DNA of 19,220 nucleotides, taken from Chloroflexia bacterium (GTDB taxonomy: Bacteria; Chloroflexota; Chloroflexia; Thermomicrobiales; UBA6265). Position numbers and translations under genes: made by a program. Below are positions 7,672 through 14,904 of the stretch, piece by piece. Every line of letters starts with the position of its first letter. The first letter of the stretch is position 1. The stretch covers positions 1 through 19,220 of the forward strand of contig JACCYK010000604.1 of NCBI GenBank assembly GCA_013696525.1. Direction: 5' to 3'. Under the pieces are notes generated by a model. The model worked only from the letters and a program-made list of their open reading frames with translations. It was not told the origin of the DNA and did not search any database.

Positions 7672-8298
7672 GTGAAGACGGTGCTGTGCTACGGGGATTC
7701 CAACACCTGGGGGGCGGACCCGGCGCAGGGACCGCGGTTTGGCTGGGATGATCGGTGGCCGGGGGTGCTCCAGCGCGAGCTGGGTGACGGCTACCGGGTG
7801 ATCGAGGAAGGGCTGCCCGGCCGCAATACCCGCTGGGACGATCCGATCGAGCGGCAGAAGAATGGGCTGACCCAGCTTGGCCCGATCCTGGAGTCGCACG
7901 TCCCGCTCGACCTCGTGATCGTCAACCTGGGGACGAACGATCTCAAGCGCCGGTACAATCTCACCGCCTCCGATATTGCCCAGAGTGCCGGGGACCTGGG
8001 AGCGGCGGCGGCACGGATTGCCACGAACGCGGCGGCCGAGCCGTCGCGCGTCCTGCTGGTGGCGCCGCCGCCGATCGCCGAGTTGAGCGACTACGATTTG
8101 CTCTTCGAGGGAGCGCTCGACAAATCGCGCCAGTTCAGCCGCTACTACGCGCTGGCCGCCAAATGGTACGAGCTGGACTTCTTCGATTCGGCCACGGTCA
8201 TTACCTCGAGCCCGGTCGACGGGATCCATTTCGAGGTCGCCGAGCATCACAAGCTCGGCACGGCGATCGCGGCCAAGGTGCGCGCGATCTTGGAATGA
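7672..8298 (+). CDS. SGNH/GDSL-family esterase (MsAcT-like arylesterase/acyltransferase)
   Basis: This is a small alpha/beta hydrolase of the SGNH superfamily, 208 residues. Block I is GDSNTWG with nucleophile S10; block III is LGTND with N89; block V is DGIHF with D183 and H186. The layout and several blocks (RWPGVL, VIEEGLPGRNT, LPLDLVIVNLGTND-type) match the Mycobacterium smegmatis AcT arylesterase/acyltransferase type as I remember it, so short-chain ester hydrolysis or transesterification is likely; the natural substrate is unknown. No signal peptide is visible, so it is probably cytoplasmic. The start is GTG at 7672, with GAGGAG 6 nt upstream. An ATG at 7648 in the same frame would add eight mostly basic residues. 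The gene stands alone after the clpX terminator. Confidence 0.85.
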   Translation: MKTVLCYGDSNTWGADPAQGPRFGWDDRWPGVLQRELGDGYRVIEEGLPGRNTRWDDPIERQKNGLTQLGPILESHVPLDLVIVNLGTNDLKRRYNLTASDIAQSAGDLGAAAARIATNAAAEPSRVLLVAPPPIAELSDYDLLFEGALDKSRQFSRYYALAAKWYELDFFDSATVITSSPVDGIHFEVAEHHKLGTAIAAKVRAILE

Positions 8299-8314
8299 TT
8301 GATGGATCTTTGGG

Positions 8315-8537
8315 CTGGCGTTCGACCTCGATCGTAGCTCGGGAATAAATCCCCGAACTGAATTCTCAAACCCGGCTGAAGCCGGCTCATAATCATGTAA
8401 TTGGCTTCCAAACTGGAATAGTTCTACCTTGTTGAGAGATTCAGCGCCCTTCAGGGCGGTTTGTAGTGTTAGCTCGGTGGCTTCAGCCCCGAGCTTCGCG
8501 GCCGGGCGCGGCGCTCCCAGTTCAGACTGGCGTTCGA
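8315..8537. repeat. 11-bp direct repeat flanking palindromic element copy 1
   Basis: CTGGCGTTCGA occurs at 8315-8325 and again at 8527-8537 in the same orientation, on either side of the composite palindrome at 8335-8503. The spacing from the palindrome edges is 9 and 23 bp. It may be a target-site duplication or part of the element's own ends. No equivalent duplication beyond a 6-mer (GCGTCC) flanks copy 2. Confidence 0.4.
8335..8503. repeat. composite palindromic (REP/MITE-like) element, copy 1
   Basis: The left part begins TAGCTCGGG...CCCCGAACTGA. Next is the core hairpin CCCGGCTGAAGCCGGCT (8371-8387). After a variable centre comes ATTCAGCGCCCTTCAGGGCG, and finally AGCTCGG...CTTCAGCCCCGAGCTTCGC to the end. 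The same order of parts, with the same core and closely related right end, occurs at 15988-16132. The element fills the gap between the SGNH esterase gene and the molybdopterin-binding gene and shows no coding frame. It is more decayed than copy 2. Confidence 0.65.
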
Positions 8538-8603
8538 TCAACTCATGTTGCCCGTTCCCCGGTCCTGGCCGCACACTTAGGGGGAATCGGCGGGAGGCCG
8601 GGG

Positions 8604-9641
8604 TTGGAACCGTTCACGATCGAACCAGCACAAGCGAGCCATCGGCGCGATTGGGTCGGCGCCATCGTCACCCAGGAAGTGCGCCAGGATGGGCAGCGCC
8701 TGTTCACCAAGGGACAGCGCCTTGTCCCTGGCGATTTCGACGCGCTCGCCTCGCTGACGGAGGCGATCCACGCGGTCCGGTTGACCGAGGACGAAGTCCA
8801 CGAAGACATCGCCGGCCGCAGGCTGGCGGAGGCGATCGCCGGTGAAAATCTCAAAATTCGAGGTCCGGCCCAAAGTCGCTACAACCTGGCGGCGACCATC
8901 AAGGGGTTACTTCGGGTCGATGCCGGTGGGGTGATCGCGGCGAACCTGCTGCCGGGGATCGCGGTCTTCACCATGCAGGACCGGCTCGTCGTGCTGCCGG
9001 GCAAGGTTGTCACCGGGGCCAAGATCGCGCCGGTGGCGATCCCGGAAGCGACCCTGCACCAGGTCGAGGACCAAACCCGGGGCAAGCCGCTGGTGCGGGT
9101 CGTGCCGTTCCTGCCGCTGACGGTGGGGGTGATCACCACCGAGCAGTTGACGGGCCGGCCGCGGGAACGGTTTCAGACCTCGGTTGAACAGAAGATCGGC
9201 TGGTATGGCGGGACGCTGCTCCGGCTCGAGATCGTCGCCAGCGACCCGGCGCTGGTGGCGGCCGCGATGAGCGCGATGATTGACGAGGGGGCCGATCTGA
9301 TCCTCACCGCCGGCGGCAACACGATCGACCCGATCGATCCAACGTTCCTGGCGCTGACGCGGATTGGGGCCGAGATCGTCCGCTTCGGCGCCCCGACCCA
9401 CCCCGGCAGCATGTTCTGGCTGGCCTATCGCGGCCCGATCCCGGTCTTCAACCTGGCGTCCTGCTCGATGTACTCGAAATCGACGGTGGCCGACCTGGTG
9501 TTGCCGTGGATCATGACCGGCGAGGTCGTCGGCAACCGGCAGTTGGCCGAGCTTGGCTACGGCGGCTTGCTCGATCGCGGCATGGGCTTTCGGTTTCCAC
9601 CCTACGGGGCTCACCAGGCCGATTCCAAGGACGAATTATGA
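8604..9641 (+). CDS. MoeA/MoaB-like molybdopterin-binding protein
   Basis: The 345-residue product has an N-terminal part resembling the stand-alone molybdopterin-binding proteins related to MoeA (VGAIVTQEV...LFTKGQRL at 18-40, then LTEDEVHEDIAGRRLAEAIAGEN at 60-82). Its C-terminal half is a MoCF/MogA-type domain (about 172-305) with VGVITTEQ, the ligand-binding loop LTAGGNTIDPIDPT at 234-247 and FGAPTHPGSMFWLAY. Members of this family are thought to handle molybdenum-cofactor intermediates, but no exact reaction is known to me. The start is TTG at 8604, because GGGAGG lies 6 nt upstream and family similarity begins just after. Upstream in-frame codons run into the repeat element and are not homologous. 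glpD follows after 50 bp on the same strand and may be co-transcribed. Confidence 0.8.
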   Translation: MEPFTIEPAQASHRRDWVGAIVTQEVRQDGQRLFTKGQRLVPGDFDALASLTEAIHAVRLTEDEVHEDIAGRRLAEAIAGENLKIRGPAQSRYNLAATIKGLLRVDAGGVIAANLLPGIAVFTMQDRLVVLPGKVVTGAKIAPVAIPEATLHQVEDQTRGKPLVRVVPFLPLTVGVITTEQLTGRPRERFQTSVEQKIGWYGGTLLRLEIVASDPALVAAAMSAMIDEGADLILTAGGNTIDPIDPTFLALTRIGAEIVRFGAPTHPGSMFWLAYRGPIPVFNLASCSMYSKSTVADLVLPWIMTGEVVGNRQLAELGYGGLLDRGMGFRFPPYGAHQADSKDEL

Positions 9642-9651
9642 GCGCGACATG

Positions 9652-9668
9652 CCGCCGCGCCGCGGCGG
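9652..9668 (+). terminator. small GC hairpin between two genes
   Basis: CCGCCGC and GCGGCGG form a perfect 7-bp stem with the 3-nt loop GCC, placed 10 bp after the molybdopterin-binding gene and 23 bp before glpD. There is no T-run. It could attenuate or merely separate the two genes' mRNA. Confidence 0.35.
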
Positions 9669-9691
9669 ACGGTTAGGATGTCACGAAGCGT

Positions 9692-11380
9692 ATGACCGCT
9701 CGCCCCGTTTTCGCCAATCTGCCTGACCGCGCCTTTGATCTCATCGTCATTGGGGCTGGAATTAACGGTGCCGGCATCGCCCGCGACGCCGCGGCCCGCG
9801 GGCTCCGGGTGTTGCTGGTCGACAAGGGCGATATCGGCGGCGGCACCACCAGTTGGTCGACCCGGCTCATCCACGGCGGGCTGCGCTACCTCGAGCATGG
9901 CGAGATCGGGTTGGTCCGGGAGTCGTTGCGGGAGCGGGAACGGCTGCTACGGATCGTGCCGCACCTCGTCCGGCCGTTGCCGTTGTTGATCCCGATCTAC
10001 ACGGGGGATCAACGCGGTCCCTGGCTGATCCGGGCGGGCATGCTCGCCTATGACCTGCTGTCGTACGACAAGTCGCTGGCCCGCCACGAGATGCTGAGCC
10101 GGGCGGAATCGCTGGCGCGACTGCCAGGACTCAACCCGGACGGCTTGCGCGGGGCGGCACTCTACTACGATGCCCAAGTCGAGTTCCCGGAGCGCTTGGC
10201 GGTGGAAAACGCGCTCGCCGCCAGCGCCGCGGGGGCGACCCTCCTCACCTATGCCAGGGTTGAGCGGATTGTGGTCGAGGCGGGTCGAGCCAGGGGCGTG
10301 GAGCTGGTTGATCTCCTCCAAGCGGGAGCCGGGCCGGTCGTCGTTCGGGCGCCGGTGATCATCAACGTGGCCGGGCCGTGGGTGGACGAGGTGCTGGCCG
10401 GCGTGCCGGGCCGGGAGCCGGCCCCGCTGCTCGGCGGCACCAAAGGCAGTCACCTCGTGGTGGGCGGCTTTGCCGGCGCCCCGGACCAGGCGCTCTACGC
10501 GGCGGCACGGGAGGATGGCCGCCCGTTCTTCATCATCCCCTGGAACGACCAATATCTGATCGGCACCACCGATGTCTGGTTCCACGGCGATCTGGATTGC
10601 CTGGTGGCCAGCGAGGCTGAGATTGACTACCTCCTGGCCGAAACCAACCGGGTCATCCCCGGCGCCGGGTTGTCACGGGCAGCGATTCACTACACCTATG
10701 CCGGGGTCCGGCCGCTGCCGTTCGTGCCGGCAGGCAGGGCCGGGGCGATCACCCGCCGTCATCTCCTGCACGATCATGGGCGGGACGGCGTCACGGGGCT
10801 GTTCAGCGTCGTCGGCGGCAAGCTGACGACCTACCGCGAGCTGGCCGTCCATGCCGTCGATCGAGCGCAACGGGCGCTTGGCCTGCCGCTGACGCCCTCG
10901 ACCACGGAGCGGACGCCACTGCCGGGGACGCCGGGCGCGGACGGCGACTTCGCGCTGTTCCGGCGCCGCTTCGTCGCTGAATCCGGCGTGCCGGAGCGGA
11001 GCGCCGGGCATCTGGCCGACACCTACGGCGTCCGCGCGAACGATGTGCTCGCCCTGGCGACGACGGATGACTTGCGCCGTTCCTTTGACGACGCGAGCGG
11101 CGCGATTGGAGCCGAAGTGCTCTTCGCCTTCGCGCATGAGGCGGCGCAGACCCTCACCGATGTCTTGATGAGGCGGACAATGGTTGGATTGGGGCCGGAG
11201 CTTGGGATCGGTGCCGACCAGGTGGCGGCGGACATCGCGGCTCGACATCTAGGATGGGAGCGAGGCCGGTGCATCCAGGAAGTTGATGCCTACCGTGCCT
11301 ACGTCGAGCGTTTCCGGCTCCGTCATCATGTCGCCAGCTGGTACAAAAGACCGACGGCCGCGGATAGCGACCAGCAGTAG
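9692..11380 (+). CDS. glpD: glycerol-3-phosphate dehydrogenase (FAD-dependent)
   Basis: GlpD oxidises sn-glycerol 3-phosphate to dihydroxyacetone phosphate at the membrane and passes electrons to quinone. The 562-residue protein has an N-terminal FAD-binding Rossmann motif (DLIVIGAGINGAGIARDAA, with GxGxxG at 21-26). It also has the family signature GGGTTSWSTRLIHGGLRYLE, a mid-region IIPWNDQYLIGTTD and the late FAD motif FSVVGGKLTTYRE, then the C-terminal DAO_C helical domain. Length agrees with Bacillus-type GlpD (about 555). The ATG at 9692 gives a well-aligned N-terminus, though only a weak Shine-Dalgarno (AGGA) precedes it. No glpF or glpK is visible. The last 132 bases are overlapped in antisense by a small gene on the other strand. 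Confidence 0.95.
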   Translation: MTARPVFANLPDRAFDLIVIGAGINGAGIARDAAARGLRVLLVDKGDIGGGTTSWSTRLIHGGLRYLEHGEIGLVRESLRERERLLRIVPHLVRPLPLLIPIYTGDQRGPWLIRAGMLAYDLLSYDKSLARHEMLSRAESLARLPGLNPDGLRGAALYYDAQVEFPERLAVENALAASAAGATLLTYARVERIVVEAGRARGVELVDLLQAGAGPVVVRAPVIINVAGPWVDEVLAGVPGREPAPLLGGTKGSHLVVGGFAGAPDQALYAAAREDGRPFFIIPWNDQYLIGTTDVWFHGDLDCLVASEAEIDYLLAETNRVIPGAGLSRAAIHYTYAGVRPLPFVPAGRAGAITRRHLLHDHGRDGVTGLFSVVGGKLTTYRELAVHAVDRAQRALGLPLTPSTTERTPLPGTPGADGDFALFRRRFVAESGVPERSAGHLADTYGVRANDVLALATTDDLRRSFDDASGAIGAEVLFAFAHEAAQTLTDVLMRRTMVGLGPELGIGADQVAADIAARHLGWERGRCIQEVDAYRAYVERFRLRHHVASWYKRPTAADSDQQ

Positions 11381-11656
11381 ATTGGAGGTGCTGGTGAGGG
11401 AGGAGCTAGCGATAGAGAGTAGGCACTGTCGATCGAATGCCTCGCCGGGGGTGGGGTCGATGATCCCATACTGCTCGCGAAGCAAATGACCTCGAGTTGT
11501 TCGACCGCGCTCGATCATCTCGTCCAATGAGAGCCCCTGCTTCTGTAGCTCATCGCCGATTTCTGCCAAGGCACTGACCGCTACGATCTCCTGGAGCTTG
11601 ATCCGCTCGTCCTCTGACGATTCATGGTCGGCTCCTTTATCAGGGGATCGCGTCAT
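11249..11656 (-). CDS. small unknown protein, coupled to the recombinase homologue
   Basis: I do not recognise this 135-residue protein. The first 70 residues are charged and helical-looking (ADHESSEDERIKLQEIVAV, then LSLDEMIERGRTTRGHLLRE and QYGI). The remaining half is less charged and its last 44 residues lie opposite the glpD C-terminal codons, so the native protein may once have been shorter. The start ATG (11656) overlaps the recombinase stop in the arrangement ATGA, a strong sign of translational coupling and of a genuine two-gene unit. The helical N-terminal segment vaguely resembles antitoxin-like or small regulatory proteins, but I see no toxin beside it and do not claim that function. 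Confidence 0.55.
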   Translation of the reverse strand: MTRSPDKGADHESSEDERIKLQEIVAVSALAEIGDELQKQGLSLDEMIERGRTTRGHLLREQYGIIDPTPGEAFDRQCLLSIASSSLTSTSNLLLVAIRGRRSFVPAGDMMTEPETLDVGTVGINFLDAPASLPS

Positions 11657-12708
11657 AGCGGGGGTTCGGCCAGCTTGACGTAACGACGGACACTGGCCCG
11701 GTTGCGGGGGTCGTCGGCTAGGCCGAGGAGGGCGAGCAGCTCGTCTTCGTCGGCTCCCTGCCTGGCTTTCTCGATGGCGAAGGTGTGGCGCAACGTTTGG
11801 GGCGTGACGTCCTTCTGCAGACCGGCCGCCTGGCGGACACGGTCGACCATCCCGTTGACGGCTTGCGGGCCGCAGGTGAAGAGCAGATCGACCGGGGGCT
11901 TGGCGCCGAGGTACGCCTGGTGGATCGCGGCGAACCCAGCGTCCGCCGCCAGCTTCCGTTCCTTGCCCCGTTTGGCGATGTCCTCGTAGAAGATGTAGAC
12001 CACCGGCGCGAACGGCTGTTCGAGGTCGATATGCTCACGCCGTAAGGCGAGTAGCTCGCTCCGGGAGAGGCCGAGCCGGAGCATCAGCCAGATCGCGGGC
12101 AGGCTCCAGGGCTCGTCCGCCGCCGCCGCCGCCAGTATTGCGGCTTGCTCTTCGGCGAAAAGGGGAACCGGGGAGCGTAAGGGGATGGCGTGTGGGTAGT
12201 AGCCGTCCGTCGGGTCGTCGAGCGGGATCCGGGCGTCGTCGATCAGGAAGCGGAAGAAGCGGCGGGCCGAGGTCAGGCGACGTTTGCGGGTCGACCGGCC
12301 GTTCGCCTCGCCCAGGTAGCGGGCGATGTCGCGGCGGTCGATCCGGTTGATCGGTTTGTGGCCGATCAGCTTTTCCAGCACCATCAGGTCGTAGCTGTAG
12401 GATTCGACCGTGTTCTTCGGCCGTTTGTCCTGCTCCAGCTCGCGCCGATACCAGGCGCGGGCCATTTCCAGGCTGCTGACCGGTTCCAGCGCCGGCAGTC
12501 CGCCGAGTAGCGGCGTCATTTGGCCGCCGGGGCCGGGCGCGAAGAGGGGCAATTGGTCCGGCCCCGCGGCCGCCGCCTCGCGCTCCAACGCCAGCAGCCT
12601 GGGGTCGGTGGTGAAGGGCTGCTCCCGCTCGGCGGTGGTCACGCCGTCGCGGCCGCGGGTGCCGGGACGGGCCGCGGTTGCATGCTCCGGGGTCAAACGA
12701 GATGCCAT
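11653..12708 (-). CDS. tyrosine recombinase/integrase homologue with altered active site
   Basis: The 351-residue protein has the tyrosine recombinase layout: a variable N-terminus rich in Ala/Pro, a SAM-like core-binding domain (about 76-165, TVESYSYDLMVLEKLIGHKPI) and a catalytic domain (about 180-351). Box I reads LGLSRSELLALRREHIDL, where GLR[IV]SEL is usual, so the catalytic Arg position is S215 with an Arg one residue later. Box II reads TPQTLRHTFA: R307 is kept but the preceding catalytic His is Q304. The usual LGH is LGL (L330). The Tyr of RRYVKL (Y343) remains, and Lys candidates occur in AKRGKERK. Strand exchange may be lost or altered. The ATG at 12708 has GGAG at about 8 nt and a clear promoter upstream. 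No tRNA or attachment repeat was found nearby. Confidence 0.85.
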   Translation of the reverse strand: MASRLTPEHATAARPGTRGRDGVTTAEREQPFTTDPRLLALEREAAAAGPDQLPLFAPGPGGQMTPLLGGLPALEPVSSLEMARAWYRRELEQDKRPKNTVESYSYDLMVLEKLIGHKPINRIDRRDIARYLGEANGRSTRKRRLTSARRFFRFLIDDARIPLDDPTDGYYPHAIPLRSPVPLFAEEQAAILAAAAADEPWSLPAIWLMLRLGLSRSELLALRREHIDLEQPFAPVVYIFYEDIAKRGKERKLAADAGFAAIHQAYLGAKPPVDLLFTCGPQAVNGMVDRVRQAAGLQKDVTPQTLRHTFAIEKARQGADEDELLALLGLADDPRNRASVRRYVKLAEPPL

Positions 12709-12740
12709 GACAATCTCCGTCGCAAACCGCGAACGAGCTT

Positions 12741-12769
12741 AGCGTAGTCCGCTGACTATTCGCTGTCAA
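12741..12769 (-). promoter_or_regulatory. sigma-70-type promoter of the recombinase unit
   Basis: On the minus strand a perfect -35 TTGACA (12769-12764) is followed after exactly 17 bp by TACGCT (12746-12741), which keeps the key T, A and final T of the -10. Transcription would start near 12734, giving a leader of about 25 nt before the recombinase ATG at 12708. Confidence 0.65.
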
Positions 12770-12929
12770 GAACGGGCGTTCGGGTGAAGCTGGACGGCCC
12801 TCCCCTCCAACCTCTCTGCCAACCGTGGAAGAGGTGAGACGATTGAAGCGGTGGACGCACCGAACGCGTGACTTGCTATGCTTGTCGGGAAACGGGCATT
12901 CTCGTGTTAGTAGTAGGAGAAGGGTGAAC

Positions 12930-13136
12930 ATGCTCACCGGACGACCGCAAGTCCGGCTTGTCTGCGGCGTCATCATCGCGTTGCTGGGGCTGTTGTGGAT
13001 CGTGCAGGGGTTTGACCTGCTCGGGCAAGAGGGCGGCATGAATGGCGAGCCGATCTGGATCATCATTGGCGCGGTCGCCGCCGTGCTCGGGGTAGCCATC
13101 GCGTTCAGTGGCGCACGCGCCCGCCGCCAACTGTAA
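12930..13136 (+). CDS. small two-helix membrane protein
   Basis: The 68-residue product consists of two hydrophobic helices (about 9-26, LVCGVIIALLGLLWIVQG, and about 41-59, PIWIIIGAVAAVLGVAIAF) joined by a short loop with GGMNG, and ends in a basic tail (ARARRQL). This pattern, WIxQG then a Met-Gly loop then PxWxxxGxxxxxxG, occurs in many short uncharacterised actinobacterial and related membrane proteins. No function is assigned. The ATG at 12930 is preceded by AGGAGAAGG; the frame is open further upstream but those residues are Arg-rich and unlike the family. A TATGCT box at 12877-12882 may be its -10. The membrane glycosyltransferase-like gene starts about 25 bp downstream on the same strand, so the two probably form an operon. 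Confidence 0.65.
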   Translation: MLTGRPQVRLVCGVIIALLGLLWIVQGFDLLGQEGGMNGEPIWIIIGAVAAVLGVAIAFSGARARRQL

Positions 13137-13161
13137 CGAGGCGGATCGGGGCGATGGCCAG

Positions 13162-14874
13162 GTGGTGAGCCGTCCTCTGGGCGGTATCATCCCGGTCGCG
13201 CTCTATGCCCTGGCGGCAGCGGCCCTCTTGGTGCAGATTGGGGAGTACCCGGCGTTTCCCTACAACTGGGAGAGCTACACCGCCTGGCACTATTTCCAGT
13301 CGTGGGCGGGCCCGGAGCGGCCGGCATCGGCAATCCTTGCCCTGACCGATGGGCTGATGACCGACAGCGGGCGCGGGCCGCTGATTGGTCTGCCTGTATG
13401 GCTCGGGTTCAGCCTCGATCAGGTCGGGCTGGCGGCGATGCGGTGGCCGGTGGCGCTCGTGGCGGCGCTGGCGGCGCCGCTGACTTGGGCGGTTGGGCGG
13501 CGACTCGTCCCCGAACCGGCGGCCGTCTTGGCGGCGCTGTTGCTCGTGGTTTCCCCGGTTTTTCTCCTTTACGGGCGCACCGCGACGCTGGTGGGCATCT
13601 CGCTCGTACCGGCGTTGCTGACCATGCTGGTGCTGGTGCGCGTGCTCGAATCGTCCGGACGCCGGTGGGCCACGGCCTGGCTGGGCGGGCTGCAAGCGTG
13701 TCTGATCGCGGGTGCCTATGCCTACGCGCCGGTCCGGCTGCTCTGGCCGCTATCAGTGGCGGCCTTGCTCATCGTGGTCGCGGGCTGCCGGCAGCGGCGG
13801 CGCTTCTTCCTGCTTGCCGCACTGCTCACCGTGGTCGCCTTGCCGACGGGGCTGGTCGCGATTGACTGGCTGACGATCGCCGCTTGGAACCCGTGGGCCA
13901 CTATCGCCGGCTACTTTCGGGCCCGTGGCGAGCATGTCTTTGCGTTTGGAGACACGCCAGACCGCTTGCTGCCGTACATGCGGCAGGCGCCGGCGGAGCC
14001 GATGGAGACGTGGCGGTTGGCGTTGGGCCTGATCGTCCAGAACGCCGGCGACCTGCTGCGGTTGATCGCCGACTGGCAGACCGAACCGGTCGTGACGAAT
14101 CATTGGAGCCCGCGGGGCGGCCTTTGGTCGTGGATCGTGGCTCCGTTCTTCTGGCTTGGGCTTGGTGGTCTGGTCTTCACCGCGATCCGTGGCCGCTCGT
14201 GGCGCTCCTGGCTGTTGCTGTTCCTGCTGCTAGGGCTGACGGTGCCGCTGCTGTTCACCACCCGGGTCCATGTCGGGCGGCTGGTCTTGGCGCTACCGCT
14301 CCTGCTCCTGGTCGTGAGCCGAGGTTGGACCCTGGCCAGTGACGGGCTGTGCTGGCTCGTCGCCACGCGCTGGCCGGGCTTGCCAGCGGCGATCTTCCGC
14401 CAGATGGTGCCAAGTGGCCTGGCGACGATCCTGGTGCTCGCCTCGGCGGCAATGGCGATCGCGGGCTATGCCCATACGCCGGCGACCAGCCAGGAGGCGC
14501 GGCAGCGTGATCGAATCGAGGCGGCGGTCGATTTCGCAACGGTGAATGGCGGCGCCGCGGTGGTCGCCCCGGCGGCGTTTGGATTGGAGATCGAAGGCGT
14601 CCGGGCTGGGACGTACTGGCTAGCCCTGCATGATGCGTACCGGGTGGTTGATCTGACCAACGCGGTACCAGTTTTGGAGGCCGCCGATCGGCGGCCCCCG
14701 TTGTACGTGGTGGGCGTGCTGCCGAGGCTGCTGGCCGGTGAACTGCCGAACGCCTGTCGGAATCTGTATCTTGTCCTGCCGGAGGCGGAACTGGAATTTC
14801 GCGAGGCGATGAGCCACCCGCGCGTCCAGCGACAATGCCCGGACGGCCTCCGCTTCGACGTGTTGCCGGCATGA
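13162..14874 (+). CDS. multi-spanning membrane protein, GT39/PMT-like glycosyltransferase
   Basis: This 570-residue integral membrane protein has about ten or more hydrophobic helices and a soluble C-terminal domain of roughly 120 residues. The N-terminal helix is followed by an extracytoplasmic loop, PYNWESYTAWHYFQ (about 34-47), where GT39-family enzymes place an acidic catalytic residue; here E37 is the candidate. The next helices carry MRWPVALVAALAAPLTWAVG and the motif SPVFLLYGRTATLVG, which resembles PMT/ArnT-type proteins that use polyprenyl-phosphate sugars. Acceptor and sugar cannot be inferred. The start is uncertain: GTG at 13162 (GGGG about 10 nt upstream) or 13165; an in-frame GTG at 13108 would overlap the preceding gene. 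It is convergent with the HAD gene. Confidence 0.7.
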   Translation: MVSRPLGGIIPVALYALAAAALLVQIGEYPAFPYNWESYTAWHYFQSWAGPERPASAILALTDGLMTDSGRGPLIGLPVWLGFSLDQVGLAAMRWPVALVAALAAPLTWAVGRRLVPEPAAVLAALLLVVSPVFLLYGRTATLVGISLVPALLTMLVLVRVLESSGRRWATAWLGGLQACLIAGAYAYAPVRLLWPLSVAALLIVVAGCRQRRRFFLLAALLTVVALPTGLVAIDWLTIAAWNPWATIAGYFRARGEHVFAFGDTPDRLLPYMRQAPAEPMETWRLALGLIVQNAGDLLRLIADWQTEPVVTNHWSPRGGLWSWIVAPFFWLGLGGLVFTAIRGRSWRSWLLLFLLLGLTVPLLFTTRVHVGRLVLALPLLLLVVSRGWTLASDGLCWLVATRWPGLPAAIFRQMVPSGLATILVLASAAMAIAGYAHTPATSQEARQRDRIEAAVDFATVNGGAAVVAPAAFGLEIEGVRAGTYWLALHDAYRVVDLTNAVPVLEAADRRPPLYVVGVLPRLLAGELPNACRNLYLVLPEAELEFREAMSHPRVQRQCPDGLRFDVLPA

Positions 14875-14888
14875 GCGCGGCGCCACGA

Positions 14889-14903
14889 GCGGCCGCAAGC
14901 CGC
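14889..14903. terminator. small hairpin between convergent genes
   Basis: GCGGC and GCCGC form a 5-bp stem around CGCAA, between the stop codons of the membrane glycosyltransferase-like gene (14874) and the HAD gene (14905). It is short and lacks a T-run, so it is at most a weak bidirectional 3'-end signal. Confidence 0.25.
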
Positions 14904-14904
14904 A

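Noticed and set aside
5944..8574. Very long minus-strand open frame opposite clpP, clpX and the SGNH esterase gene
   Set aside because: It is the antisense of three well-identified genes; the length results from GC-rich codon bias.
8429..8845. Plus-strand open frame over the palindromic repeat and the start of the molybdopterin-binding gene
   Set aside because: Out of frame with a clearly homologous gene and of low-complexity Arg/Pro-rich composition.
12709..12929. Attachment site or tRNA gene beside the recombinase homologue
   Set aside because: No tRNA-like cloverleaf and no direct repeat shared between the two sides of the cassette was found by eye.
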